DNA of 64,000 nt from the NCBI GenBank assembly GCA_020725265.1, contig DYFK01000007.1, positions 89,628 through 153,627 of the forward strand. The letters run 5' to 3'. Made by a program: the position numbers and the translations under genes. Origin of the DNA: Hydrogenophilus sp. (GTDB lineage: Bacteria > Pseudomonadota > Gammaproteobacteria > Burkholderiales > Thiobacillaceae). This document shows positions 43,520 through 52,322 of the stretch, in pieces; within the stretch, counting starts at the first letter, position 1; each line of letters begins with the position of its first letter. The notes beneath the pieces were generated by a model. It was not told where the DNA came from and ran no database searches. It saw nothing but the letters and a program-made list of their open reading frames with translations.

Positions 43520-44118
43520 CCACCGGCCTCACCATCCTGATCGTCAGCCCCTCGCGCCGACGGCTCGACCACCTGATGGAAGCGCTCGCCGCCAGCGCGC
43601 CCGGGCACCGCCTGGTCGGACGCCTGGACCGCGCCATCGACCTGCCCGCCTGGGTCGACGAACTGCTGCCTGACGCCATCATCATGGACACCGAATCGCC
43701 CAGCCGCGACACCCTCGAACAGGTGGTGGTGATGAGCGAACGCACGCCACGGCCGATCGTGATGTTCAGCCAGGACGAATCCCCGGACACCATGCGCCGG
43801 GCGGTCACCGCTGGCGTCGCCTGCTACGTGGTCAACGGCCTGGAGGCCGAGCGCATCCAGCCGTTGCTGCAACTCGCCCAGGTCCGCTTCGAGGCCTGGC
43901 AGGCGATGCGCGGCGATGTCCTGCGCGCGCGTCAGGAATTGCAGGAGCACAAGCTGGTGGAGCAGGCCAAGCGGGCACTGATGAAAACGCAGGGTTTGTC
44001 CGAGGAAGCCGCCTACCAGGCGTTGCGCCGCGAAGCGATGCGCCAGCGCGCGCGCCTGAGCGACGTCGCCCGCCAGGTCGCGATCGCCTTCGCCGACGTC
44101 GGTGGCGCCCCGAAATAG
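43516..44118 (+). CDS. nasT: NasT-type ANTAR antiterminator
   Basis: 200 aa, ATGA overlap with nasA. Response-regulator-like receiver (about 1-125; ILIVSPSRRRLDHLMEALAA, IIMDTESPSRDTLEQ) then a coiled linker and the ANTAR domain (about 140-195; KLVEQAKRALMKTQGLSEEA and RREAMRQRARLSDVARQV). ANTAR proteins bind paired hexaloop hairpins and prevent terminator folding. Two such leaders flank the gene set (37963-38031 and 44258-44362). In NasST systems a nitrate-binding NasS restrains NasT; no NasS is in this window. Confidence 0.92.
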   Translation: MTTGLTILIVSPSRRRLDHLMEALAASAPGHRLVGRLDRAIDLPAWVDELLPDAIIMDTESPSRDTLEQVVVMSERTPRPIVMFSQDESPDTMRRAVTAGVACYVVNGLEAERIQPLLQLAQVRFEAWQAMRGDVLRARQELQEHKLVEQAKRALMKTQGLSEEAAYQALRREAMRQRARLSDVARQVAIAFADVGGAPK

Positions 44119-44126
44119 AGAATCAG

Positions 44127-44152
44127 GCACCGGCCCGGCACAACATCGGTGC
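44127..44152. promoter_or_regulatory. NtrC-type binding site(s) upstream of nrtA
   Basis: GCACA-acatc-GGTGC (44138-44152) matches 9 of 10 core bases of the NtrC dyad; a weaker overlapping copy GCACC-ggccc-GGCAC begins at 44127. About 80 bp before the -24 element, with an AT-rich stretch (44160-44228) between that could bend. Confidence 0.62.
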
Positions 44153-44227
44153 GCGCGGAAAAACCCATCCCCTTCCGCGAAATCCATGAAAACCATTCAA
44201 AAACAGCGTGTTAAGGAATATTTAAAG

Positions 44228-44244
44228 TTGGCACGCGCATTGCT
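44228..44244 (+). promoter_or_regulatory. Sigma54 promoter of nrtABC
   Basis: TTGGCACGCGCATTGCT: GG at 44230-44231 and GC at 44242-44243, ten bases between, a full match to TGGCACG-N4-TTGC. Start expected near 44255. Confidence 0.9.
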
Positions 44245-44257
44245 TATACCCAATCGA

Positions 44258-44362
44258 CCGGCGCAATGGCGCGCCGGCCATGTCGCTCCTTAGCAGTATT
44301 TTTGTCTGGATAACCAGGACAACGGCGTCCCTCCCCTCCGGGGTCGGACGCCGCTTTTTTTT
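44258..44362 (+). promoter_or_regulatory. ANTAR-type antitermination leader of nrtABC
   Basis: Hairpin 1 CCGGCGC-AATGGC-GCGCCGG (44258-44277) and hairpin 2 GGAC-AACGGC-GTCC (44317-44330) both have hexaloops with A1 and G4. Hairpin 2 overlaps the terminator stem CGGCGTCC (44323-44330) / GGACGCCG (44346-44353) followed by T8 (44355-44362). The hairpin 2 sequence is identical to that of the nirB leader, so one NasT can control both units. Confidence 0.88.
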
Positions 44363-44374
44363 GGAGTCTCCAAA

Positions 44375-45652
44375 ATGGATGCCTTGCCACCGAACACCGA
44401 ACCCGCCGCCGTCGATGACGGCAAACGGGATTTCCTGAAGAAAGCCGCCAGCATGTCCGCCGCCGCCGCCCTCATGTCCCTGGTCCCGCCCGGTGTGCGC
44501 AACGCCGCCTGGGCCGCCGGTTCCGACGCTCCGGAGAAGCCCGACCTGAAGATCGGCTTCATTCCGCTCACCGATTGCGCCAGCGTGGTGATGGCCGCGC
44601 ACAAGGGCTTCGACAAGAAGTACGGCCTCAGGATCACCGCCACCAAGGAAGCATCCTGGGCCGGCGTGCGCGACAAGCTGGTCAACGGCGAGCTCGACGC
44701 CGCGCACGTGCTGTACGGTCTGATCTACGGCGTGCAGCTGGGCATTGGCGGGCCGAAGCGCGACATGTCGGTGCTGATGACCATCAACAACAATGGCCAG
44801 GGCATCACCCTGTCCAACCAGTTGAAGGCCAAGGGCGTGGTCGACGGCCCCGGTCTGGCGAAGTTGGTCAAGGCCGAACCGCGCGAGTACACCTTCGCGC
44901 AGACCTTCCCCACCGGCACGCACGCGATGTGGTTGTACTACTGGCTGGCCACCTACGGCATCGACCCGTTCCGCGACGTCAAGACCATCGTCGTGCCGCC
45001 GCCGCAGATGGTGGCCAACATGCGCGTCGGCAACATGGACGGCTTCTGCGTCGGCGAGCCGTGGAACGCGCGCGCGATCCACGACAAGATCGGCTTTTCC
45101 GCCGCCACCAGCCAGGACGTCTGGGTGGACCACCCGGAAAAGGTGCTGGGCACCACCGCCGAGTTCGTGCAGCGCTACCCCAATACCGCGCGGGCGATGA
45201 CCGCCGCCGTGCTGGAAGCCTCGCGCTATATCGACGTGGTCAGGAATCGCGCCGAGGTGGCCAAGGTGATTTCCGGCAAGGCTTACGTCAACGCGCCGTT
45301 CGAGGTCATCGAGGGCCGCATGAAGGGCGAGTACGACAACGGCAACGGCCGCAAGTGGAAGGACGCCAACTACATGAAGTTCTTCAACGACGGCGCCGTC
45401 ACCTTCCCGTACCTGTCGGACGGCATGTGGTTCCTGACCCAGCACAAGCGCTGGGGCCTGCTCAAGGACCACCCGGATTACCTGGCGGTGGCCAGGCAGG
45501 TCAATCGCGCCGACGTCTACAAGGATGCCGCGACGATGGCCAAGGTCGCGCTGCCGAAATCGGACATGCGTTCGCACAAGCTGATCGACGGCGTGACCTG
45601 GGATGGCAAGAACCCCGCCGCCTACGCCGACGGCTTCAAGGTCAAGTCGTAA
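44375..45652 (+). CDS. nrtA: Nitrate ABC transporter substrate-binding protein
   Basis: 425 aa. N-terminus KRDFLKKAASMSAAAAL is a Tat-like signal (KR in place of RR), then a NrtA/SsuA-fold domain: LKIGFIPLTDCASVVMAAHK, FPTGTHAMWLYYWLATYGID, GNMDGFCVGEPWNARAI. The family includes cyanobacterial NrtA, bicarbonate-binding CmpA and cytosolic NasS; the signal sequence and following permease argue for a transporter component, and nitrogen control argues for nitrate/nitrite. First gene after the leader. Confidence 0.9.
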   Translation: MDALPPNTEPAAVDDGKRDFLKKAASMSAAAALMSLVPPGVRNAAWAAGSDAPEKPDLKIGFIPLTDCASVVMAAHKGFDKKYGLRITATKEASWAGVRDKLVNGELDAAHVLYGLIYGVQLGIGGPKRDMSVLMTINNNGQGITLSNQLKAKGVVDGPGLAKLVKAEPREYTFAQTFPTGTHAMWLYYWLATYGIDPFRDVKTIVVPPPQMVANMRVGNMDGFCVGEPWNARAIHDKIGFSAATSQDVWVDHPEKVLGTTAEFVQRYPNTARAMTAAVLEASRYIDVVRNRAEVAKVISGKAYVNAPFEVIEGRMKGEYDNGNGRKWKDANYMKFFNDGAVTFPYLSDGMWFLTQHKRWGLLKDHPDYLAVARQVNRADVYKDAATMAKVALPKSDMRSHKLIDGVTWDGKNPAAYADGFKVKS

Positions 45653-45666
45653 ACCGTCTTGTCCCC

Positions 45667-45686
45667 GCCCGGCCGGAGGGCCGGGC
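45667..45686 (+). other. Hairpin between nrtA and nrtB
   Basis: GCCCGGCC/GGCCGGGC, perfect 8-bp stem with GGAG loop, no T tail. Typical of an mRNA-stabilising or partial-termination hairpin giving more binding protein than permease. Confidence 0.6.
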
Positions 45687-45707
45687 GACCACCCCAAGGA
45701 GCCCGCG

Positions 45708-46619
45708 ATGAGCGCGATCACCTTCCACGAAGACCGTCTGGAAAAAGTCATGAAACATCCCGAAACCATCGAGATCGCCACGGCCGGAGCGCCGGCGAAA
45801 GCGCGACCGACCCCGTTTTTCGAGACCGAACGCGGGCGCGCCTGGCTGGCCGGCGCCGGCGGCCTGTTCCGGCGCATGCTGCCGCCCGGCATCGGCCTGG
45901 TCCTGTTCGCGCTGTTGTGGCATCTGGTCGCCATCAGCAGCGACGGCCTGCCCGGCCCGGCCAGCACCTGGGAGGCCGCCAAGACGTTGTTCGCCGATCC
46001 GTTCTACGACAACGGCCCCAATGACATGGGCATCGGCTGGAACATCCTCAATTCACTCTACCGGGTCGGCGTCGGCTTCGGCCTGGCCGCGCTGGTCGGC
46101 ATCCCGGCCGGCTTCCTGCTCGGCCGCTTCGCCTTCCTGTCGGGCATGGCCGCGCCCATCATCAGCCTGCTGCGACCGGTCAGCCCGCTGGCCTGGCTGC
46201 CGATCGGCCTGATGGTGTTCAAGGTGGCCGAGCCGGCGTCGATCTTCGTGATCTTCATCTCCAGCATCTGGCCGATCATCCTCAACACCGCCGCCGGCGT
46301 CGCCCGCGTGCCCCAGGACTACATGAACGTCGCCCGCGTGCTCAACCTGTCGGAGTGGAAGATCTTCACGCGCATCCTGTTCCCGTCGGTGCTGCCGCAT
46401 CTGATGACCGGCATCCGCCTGTCGATCGGCGTCGCCTGGCTGGTGATCGTGGCCGCGGAAATGCTCACCGGCGGCGTCGGCATCGGCTTCTGGGTGTGGG
46501 ACGAGTGGAACAACCTGAACGTCGAACACATCCTGATCGCCATCTTCATCGTCGGCATCGTCGGCCTGCTGCTGGAGCAGACCCTGGTGCTGATCGCGAA
46601 GCGGTTCAACTACGAGTGA
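45708..46619 (+). CDS. nrtB: Nitrate ABC transporter permease
   Basis: 303 aa, ATG 45708 with AAGGAG upstream. About six membrane helices, from LPPGIGLVLFALLWHLV on, and the permease EAA-like loop (LLRPVSPLAWLPIGLMVF..ISSIWPIILNTAAGV..). Matches the NtrB/SsuC class. Its stop codon (46617-46619) is supplied by the palindromic repeat that follows. Confidence 0.92.
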   Translation: MSAITFHEDRLEKVMKHPETIEIATAGAPAKARPTPFFETERGRAWLAGAGGLFRRMLPPGIGLVLFALLWHLVAISSDGLPGPASTWEAAKTLFADPFYDNGPNDMGIGWNILNSLYRVGVGFGLAALVGIPAGFLLGRFAFLSGMAAPIISLLRPVSPLAWLPIGLMVFKVAEPASIFVIFISSIWPIILNTAAGVARVPQDYMNVARVLNLSEWKIFTRILFPSVLPHLMTGIRLSIGVAWLVIVAAEMLTGGVGIGFWVWDEWNNLNVEHILIAIFIVGIVGLLLEQTLVLIAKRFNYE

Positions 46620-46652
46620 GTGGCAAGTCGCAAGTGGCGACTTGCCACTCAC
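46616..46652. repeat. Heptamer-built palindromic repeat, copy 2
   Basis: Perfect 15-bp stem GTGAGTGGCAAGTCG (46616-46630) / CGACTTGCCACTCAC (46638-46652) with loop CAAGTGG. Same GTGAGTGGC..GCCACTCAC ends as the element at 35452-35515. It starts inside the nrtB stop region and separates nrtB from nrtC. Confidence 0.75.
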
Positions 46653-46672
46653 CACTCTCCCAGGAGAATCCC

Positions 46673-47470
46673 ATGCACAACTATCTGCAAATCGAGAACG
46701 CCAAAATGGTGTTCGACACCAAGCAGGGGCGGTTCACCGCCCTGACCGACATCAACCTGACCGTGAAGCAGGGCGAGTTCATCACCCTGATCGGCCATTC
46801 CGGCTGCGGCAAATCGACGCTGATGAACCTGGTCGCCGGGCTCAACGAGGCGACCGACGGCGTCCTGTTGCTGGCCGAAAAGGAAATCCGGGGACCGGGG
46901 CCGGAGCGCGCGGTGGTGTTCCAGAACCACAGCCTGCTGCCCTGGCTGACCTGCTTCGGCAACGTCCATCTGGCGGTGGAACGGGTGTTCGGCGGTCACG
47001 AGAGCAAGGCCCGGCTGAAGGAACGCACCCAGGCGGCGCTGGAACTGGTCGGTCTTGGACATGCCATGCACAAGCATCCCAACGAAATTTCCGGCGGCAT
47101 GAAACAGCGCGTCGGCATCGCCCGCGCGCTGGCGATGGAGCCCAAGGTTTTGCTGATGGACGAGCCGTTCGGCGCGCTCGACGCGCTCACCCGCGCCGGC
47201 CTTCAGGATGAACTGATGCGCATCGTCCGCGAAACCGGCGCCACCGTGATCATGGTCACCCACGACGTCGACGAGGCGGTGCTGCTGTCGGACCGCATCG
47301 TCATGATGACCAACGGCCCGTCCGCGACCATCGGCGAAATCCTGGAGGTGACCCTGCCGCGTCCGCGCGACCGCCTGCTGCTGGCCGACAACCCGGACTA
47401 CCACCACCTGCGCGGCCAGGTCATGGCCTTCCTGTATCAGAAGCAGCGGCGGCTGGAAAAAGCCGCCTGA
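46673..47470 (+). CDS. nrtC: Nitrate ABC transporter ATP-binding protein
   Basis: 265 aa; CAGGAGAATCCC upstream. Walker A GHSGCGKST, Q-loop VVFQNHSLLPWL, signature SGGMKQR, Walker B VLLMDEPFGALD, switch His in MVTHDVDEAVLLSDR. Length equals the ATPase part of NrtC without the fused binding domain found in cyanobacteria; equivalent to NrtD. It is the only ATPase gene here, so it probably homodimerises. Confidence 0.9.
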   Translation: MHNYLQIENAKMVFDTKQGRFTALTDINLTVKQGEFITLIGHSGCGKSTLMNLVAGLNEATDGVLLLAEKEIRGPGPERAVVFQNHSLLPWLTCFGNVHLAVERVFGGHESKARLKERTQAALELVGLGHAMHKHPNEISGGMKQRVGIARALAMEPKVLLMDEPFGALDALTRAGLQDELMRIVRETGATVIMVTHDVDEAVLLSDRIVMMTNGPSATIGEILEVTLPRPRDRLLLADNPDYHHLRGQVMAFLYQKQRRLEKAA

Positions 47471-47486
47471 GCGGTGGTCGGCCGGC

Positions 47487-48074
47487 TCAGTGCAGCGGGC
47501 GCTTGATGAAGCTGACCACCTTGGCGTCCGAAGGCGGCCCCTTGCGGCCGCTGGCGCAGCTGCCGCCACCCTCGGTTTCCATGACGAAGCCCTCGGCTTC
47601 GTGCAGCAGGTTGATGACGTCGACGAAGAAGCGCTCCTTGGCCATGGCCAGGGCGGTACGGCCACCGTCGTTGGCGGCCTTGACCTCGGCGCCGGCGTTG
47701 AGCAGCACTTCGCACACCGCCGCCTCGCCACCGCCGGCGGCCAGCATCAGCGGGGTCAGTCCGTAGAAGATGCGGGCGTTGACGTCGGCGCCGGCGTCCA
47801 CCAGGGCCTGGACCACCGGCGCGAAGCCACAATCCCGTTCGTGGTTGTAAGCGGCCTTGAAGATCGGCGTCCAGCCCTGGGCGTCGCGCGCGTTGGCGTC
47901 GGCGCCGGCGGCGAGCAGGGCCTGGACCGCGGCCAGATGGCCTTCGAGCGCGGCCAGATGCAGGGCGGTGGCGCCGGTTTCGTCGGCGGCGTCGACCGCG
48001 GCGCCGGCGTTCAGGAGTTGCGTGATGGTCGCGGTGTCGCCGGCGCGGGCGGCGGCAAGCAGTTCAAGGGACAT
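47487..48074 (-). CDS. Ankyrin-repeat protein
   Basis: 195 aa from ATG 48074. About four ankyrin repeats (LLNAGAAVDAADETGATALH, LLAAGADANARDAQGWTPIF, LVDAGADVNARIFYGLTPLM, LLNAGAEVKAANDGGRTALA) and a basic C-terminal tail ending SFIKRPLH. No signal peptide. Convergent with nrtC (16 bp apart), so not part of the nitrate operon. Partner unknown. Confidence 0.85.
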   Translation of the reverse strand: MSLELLAAARAGDTATITQLLNAGAAVDAADETGATALHLAALEGHLAAVQALLAAGADANARDAQGWTPIFKAAYNHERDCGFAPVVQALVDAGADVNARIFYGLTPLMLAAGGGEAAVCEVLLNAGAEVKAANDGGRTALAMAKERFFVDVINLLHEAEGFVMETEGGGSCASGRKGPPSDAKVVSFIKRPLH

Positions 48075-48224
48075 GGCGAAAACTCCGGGGATGAATACCC
48101 GAGTATTGTAATCAAGTATTGTCCGGGCGGGGGCACAATTTCCGGAAGCGCGCCGCCGGGCTACCATGCCGCCCGCCCCGTCCATCCATGGCCACGTCCC
48201 ACGCCTGGCCCAGACTCACCGAAC

Positions 48225-48662
48225 GTGCTGCTCACCGGTTATATCGGCCTTTTCCTGTCCGCTTTCGGCGCCGCCACCCTGTTGCCCCTGCAATCGGAGG
48301 CGGTGCTGGTTGGCCTGCTGCTGCTCGACCGCCATCCGGTGTGGGGCCTGCTGCTGGTGGCGACGGTCGGCAACGTGCTGGGTTCGACGGTGAACTGGCT
48401 GCTCGGGCGCTACCTCGAACATTGGCGCGACCGGCCCTGGTTCCCGGTCGGCGCGGACAAGCTGGCGCGCGCGCAACACGCCTACCACCGTCATGGCCGC
48501 TGGTCGCTGCTGCTGAGCTGGGTGCCGATCATCGGCGATCCGCTTACCGTGATCGCCGGCCTCATGCGCGAACCGCTGTGGAGTTTCCTGCTGATCGTGC
48601 TGGTGGCGAAGGCATCGCGTTACCTGGTGCTGGCCGCGCTGACGCTGGGCCTGCCCTGGTGA
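48225..48662 (+). CDS. yqaA: YqaA-family (DedA/SNARE-associated) membrane protein
   Basis: 145 aa from GTG 48225; no in-frame ATG lies upstream within a plausible distance. Family pattern YIGLFLSAFGAATLLPLQSE, GNVLGSTVNWLLGRYLEHWR and LLLSWVPIIGDPLTVIAGLM, with about four membrane segments. Members are small DedA-like proteins of unclear transport function. Ends 6 bp from the convergent ubiD gene. Confidence 0.85.
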   Translation: MLLTGYIGLFLSAFGAATLLPLQSEAVLVGLLLLDRHPVWGLLLVATVGNVLGSTVNWLLGRYLEHWRDRPWFPVGADKLARAQHAYHRHGRWSLLLSWVPIIGDPLTVIAGLMREPLWSFLLIVLVAKASRYLVLAALTLGLPW

Positions 48663-48668
48663 TCCAGG

Positions 48669-50135
48669 TCAATCCAGCCCCAGCTCGCCCCACATCGCGT
48701 CCACCCGCCGCTTCACTTCATCGGTCATGCGGATCGGCGTGCCCCATTCGCGCTGCGTCTCGCCGGGCAGCTTGTTGGTGGCGTCGATGCCCATCTTGGA
48801 GCCGAGGCCGGACACCGGGCTGGCGAAGTCGAGATAGTCGATCGGCGTGTTCTCCACCAGCAGCGTGTCGCGCGCCGGGTCGACGCGGGTGGTGAGCGCC
48901 CACATCACTTCCTTCCAGTCGCGCACGTCGACGTCGTCGTCGGTGACGATGATGAACTTGGTGTACATGAACTGGCGCAGGAACGACCAGATGCCGAACA
49001 TCACCCGCTTGGCGTGGCCGGGATACTGCTTCTTCATGCTCACGACCGCCATGCGGTAGGAACAGCCTTCCGGCGGCAGGTAGAAGTCGACGATCTCGGG
49101 AAACTGCTTCTGCAGCAGCGGCACGAACACCTCATTGAGCGCGACGCCGAGGATCGCCGGCTCGTCCGGCGGCTTGCCGGTGTAGGTGGAGTGGTAGATC
49201 GCGTCGCGCCGCAGGGTGATGCGCTCGACCGTGAATACCGGGAAGGTTTCCTGCTCGTTGTAGTAGCCGGTGTGGTCGCCATACGGCCCCTCCAGCGCGG
49301 TCTCGCCGGGATGGATAACGCCTTCCAGCACGATCTCCGCCGAGGCGGGCACTTGCAGCTCGGAGCCGAGCGCCTTCGCCAGCTCGGTCTTGGCGCCGCG
49401 CAGCAGGCCGGCGAACTGGTACTCCGACAGGCTGTCCGGTACCGGCGTCACCGCGCCGAGGATGGTTGCCGGATCGGCGCCGATGGCGACCGTGATGGGG
49501 AAGGGCTGGCCGGGCCGCGCGGCCTGGAAGTCGCGGAAATCCAGCGCGCCGCCGCGATGCGCCAGCCAGCGCATGATCAGCTTGTTCGGCCCGATCACCT
49601 GCTGGCGGTAGATGCCGAGGTTCTGGCGCGTCTTGTGTGGACCCTTCGTGATCACCAGCCCCCAGGTCAGCAGTGGGCCGACATCGCCCGGCCAGCAGGT
49701 CTGGATCGGCAGGCGGGCGAGATCGACGTCCTGGCCCTCCCACACCACCTCCTGGCAGGCCGGCGAGCGCACCGTCGACGGGCTCATGTTGAGCACCTGC
49801 TTCAACACCGGCCACTTGTCCCAGGCGTCCTTGAGGCCGCGCGGCGGTTCCGGTTCCTTCAGGTAGGCGAGCAGCTTGCCGATCTCGCGCAGCCGCGCCG
49901 GGTCCTCCTCGCCCATGCCCAGCGCCACCCGCTTGACCGTGCCGAACAGGTTGGCGAGCACCGGCATGGCGTGCCCCTTCGGCCGCTCGAACAGCAGCGC
50001 GGGACCGCCGGCGCGCAGCACGCGGTCGCCGATCTCGGTCATCTCCAGGTTGGGATCGACCTCGGCGCGGATGCGCTTGAGTTCGCCGCGGGCTTCCAGT
50101 TGCGCGATGAAGTCGCGCAGATCGCGATAACGCAT
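48669..50135 (-). CDS. ubiD: UbiD: 3-polyprenyl-4-hydroxybenzoate decarboxylase
   Basis: 488 aa, matching E. coli UbiD. Begins [20 protein letters not shown]. The prenylated-FMN/catalytic region is visible as [20 protein letters not shown] and [16 protein letters not shown]-terminal [19 protein letters not shown]. It decarboxylates the octaprenyl hydroxybenzoate intermediate of ubiquinone synthesis using a UbiX-made cofactor. The next gene downstream in its direction is convergent yqaA. Confidence 0.94.
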   Translation of the reverse strand: MRYRDLRDFIAQLEARGELKRIRAEVDPNLEMTEIGDRVLRAGGPALLFERPKGHAMPVLANLFGTVKRVALGMGEEDPARLREIGKLLAYLKEPEPPRGLKDAWDKWPVLKQVLNMSPSTVRSPACQEVVWEGQDVDLARLPIQTCWPGDVGPLLTWGLVITKGPHKTRQNLGIYRQQVIGPNKLIMRWLAHRGGALDFRDFQAARPGQPFPITVAIGADPATILGAVTPVPDSLSEYQFAGLLRGAKTELAKALGSELQVPASAEIVLEGVIHPGETALEGPYGDHTGYYNEQETFPVFTVERITLRRDAIYHSTYTGKPPDEPAILGVALNEVFVPLLQKQFPEIVDFYLPPEGCSYRMAVVSMKKQYPGHAKRVMFGIWSFLRQFMYTKFIIVTDDDVDVRDWKEVMWALTTRVDPARDTLLVENTPIDYLDFASPVSGLGSKMGIDATNKLPGETQREWGTPIRMTDEVKRRVDAMWGELGLD

Positions 50136-50141
50136 GATCGA

Positions 50142-50585
50142 TCAGCCGGCGTCGGCCGGCGCGGCAGCTGGTTCGAACCGGAACTCGCCGTGCTTCTCGA
50201 CGAAGCGGCCGATCTCGGCGCCCGGGTCTTCCGGCGCCTGTTCGAACGCCTGCATCCGGCAGGACTGGGTGCTGATCGCGTAATGGCGATCACCGGCGCG
50301 CAGGATCAGCAACGGTTCCGCGTACTCGTCCGGTGCCTGGCTCAACACCAGTTCGGCATCACGGCGGACCCCGGCGATGCTGCCGCCACCCCCGCACTCG
50401 GGCAGCCGGATGATGTTGATGTTGAGTGTCAGCGTGTCCTCCCAGAACCAGCTTTGACTGCGCGTCACAGTGACGGCATGGTCCTTGATGTCGATGATGT
50501 AGGAAGCGCTGTCGAGCACGCAGCCGGTCAACAGCAAGGGCAGCAGCAACGCGATACGCGGCGACAATCTGGATGAACGCTTCAT
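50142..50585 (-). CDS. Putative lipoprotein of unknown function
   Basis: 147 aa from ATG 50585 with GGAGAG upstream. Signal with lipobox LLTGC (Cys at about 22), then a small domain with aromatic beta strands (SWFWEDTLTLNINIIRLPEC) and a C-terminal helix. Six bases before ubiD on the same strand, so probably co-transcribed. No family recognised. Confidence 0.75.
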   Translation of the reverse strand: MKRSSRLSPRIALLLPLLLTGCVLDSASYIIDIKDHAVTVTRSQSWFWEDTLTLNINIIRLPECGGGGSIAGVRRDAELVLSQAPDEYAEPLLILRAGDRHYAISTQSCRMQAFEQAPEDPGAEIGRFVEKHGEFRFEPAAAPADAG

Positions 50586-50631
50586 GGGCGCGACTCTCCG
50601 GCGATAAAGGCGGTTTCGACGGCGGCCACCG

Positions 50632-52251
50632 TCATTCCAGGCCCTGGCTGGCCAGATAGTCGTCGTAATTGCCCTCGTAGACGACATGGCTGCCATCCAG
50701 CTTGAGCTCGACGATCTTGTTGGCCAGGGACGAAACGAACTGGCGGTCGTGGGACACGAAAATCAGGGTGCCGGTGAACGCATCGAGGCCGTTGTTGAGC
50801 GACTCGATCGATTCCATGTCGAGGTGATTGGTGGGCTCGTCCATCACCAGCACGTTGGGGCGCAGCAGCATCAGCTTGCCGAACAGCATGCGGCCCTGCT
50901 CGCCGCCGGAAATCACGCGCACCGGCTTCCTCACTTCGTCGCCGGAGAACAGCAGACGGCCGAGCGTGCCGCGAATCAGGGTCTCGACGTCGTTGCCGTC
51001 GTAGCCGCCGGCGCGCACCCATTCGGTGATCCACTCGGTCAGCGGCTGGTCGGAATCGAAATCGGCGGAATGATCCTGGGCGAAGTAACCGGGCCGCGCT
51101 TTTTCCGCCCACTTGATGGCGCCGGCGTCCGGCTTCAGCTCGCCGACCAGCAGGCGCAGCAGCGTGGTCTTGCCGACGCCGTTCTCGCCGATGATGGCGA
51201 CCCGGTCGCCGGCGGCGACGTGCAGGTTGAGGTCGCGGATGACCGGCGCGCCGACGTCGTAGCCGAACCGGACGCCCTCGACCTCGACCGCCTGGCGATG
51301 CAGCTTTTCCTTGTCGTCGTACTCGAAGCGGATCCACGGATACTGCCGGCTGGACGGCTTGACGTCCTCGGGCTTGATCTTCTCGATCAGCTTCATCCGG
51401 CTGGTGGCCTGGCGCGCCTTCGACTTGTTGGCGGAGAAGCGACGCACGAAATCCTGCAACTCGGCGACCCGTTCCTTGGCCTTGGCGTTGGCCGCCTGCT
51501 GACGCTCGCGCGCCAGCGTGGAGGCTTCCATGTAGTCGTCGTAATTGCCCGGGTAGACCTTCAGCGTCTGGTAATCCAGGTCGGCCATGTGGGTGCAGAC
51601 CTGGTTCAGGAAGTGACGGTCGTGGGAAATGATGATCATGGTGGAGTTGCGGGCATTGAGCACGTTCTCCAGCCAGCGGATGGTGTTGATGTCGAGGTTG
51701 TTGGTCGGCTCGTCGAGCAGCAGGATGTCCGGATCGGCGAACAGCACCTGCGCCAGCAACACCCGCAGTTTCCAGCCCGGCGCCACCTCGCGCATCGGCC
51801 CGTTGTGCTTGTCCGAGGGAATGTCCAGACCGAGCAGCAGCTCGCCGGCGCGCGCCTCGGCGTCGTAACCGCCCATCTCGCCGAATTTCGCCTCCAGTTC
51901 GGCGGCGCGCATGTAATCGTCCTCGGTCGCCTCCGGATTCATGTAGATGGCGTCCTTCTCCTTCATCACCGCCCACATGTCGGCGTGGCCCATCAGCACC
52001 ACGTCGAGCACGCGCTCGTCCTCGAAAGCGAACTGATCCTGGCGCAGGAAGGCCATGCGCTCGTGCGGATCGATCGAGACATTGCCCGCGGAAGGCTCCA
52101 GCACGCCGGCGAAAATCTTCATGAGCGTGGATTTGCCACAACCGTTGGCGCCGATCAGGCCGTAACGGTTGCCATCGCCGAACTTGACGTTGACGTTTTC
52201 GAACAGCGGCTTGGCGCCGAACTGGATGGTGAGGTTGGAAGCGGTGAGCAT
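50632..52251 (-). CDS. ybiT: ABC-F ATPase, YbiT subfamily
   Basis: 539 aa. Two nucleotide-binding domains: Walker [10 protein letters not shown] (about 35) and GENGVGKTT (about 350), Walker [13 protein letters not shown] and [12 protein letters not shown]. The first signature loop is the divergent EVAPGWKLR typical of YbiT, the second is ISGGEQGRM. An inter-domain linker with [16 protein letters not shown] binds near the ribosomal tRNA sites in ABC-F proteins. Acts in translation, not transport: no membrane domain. Confidence 0.93.
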   Translation of the reverse strand: MLTASNLTIQFGAKPLFENVNVKFGDGNRYGLIGANGCGKSTLMKIFAGVLEPSAGNVSIDPHERMAFLRQDQFAFEDERVLDVVLMGHADMWAVMKEKDAIYMNPEATEDDYMRAAELEAKFGEMGGYDAEARAGELLLGLDIPSDKHNGPMREVAPGWKLRVLLAQVLFADPDILLLDEPTNNLDINTIRWLENVLNARNSTMIIISHDRHFLNQVCTHMADLDYQTLKVYPGNYDDYMEASTLARERQQAANAKAKERVAELQDFVRRFSANKSKARQATSRMKLIEKIKPEDVKPSSRQYPWIRFEYDDKEKLHRQAVEVEGVRFGYDVGAPVIRDLNLHVAAGDRVAIIGENGVGKTTLLRLLVGELKPDAGAIKWAEKARPGYFAQDHSADFDSDQPLTEWITEWVRAGGYDGNDVETLIRGTLGRLLFSGDEVRKPVRVISGGEQGRMLFGKLMLLRPNVLVMDEPTNHLDMESIESLNNGLDAFTGTLIFVSHDRQFVSSLANKIVELKLDGSHVVYEGNYDDYLASQGLE

Positions 52252-52322
52252 GAGTGGGGCCTTGAAAAAACAGGCCCAATTTTACGGGCTTCCGGAAGCC
52301 GCCGTGATCCCCGCCGGGATTT

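Noticed and set aside
44375..45652. NasS nitrate sensor instead of transporter NrtA
   Set aside because: It has an export signal and is followed directly by permease and ATPase genes.
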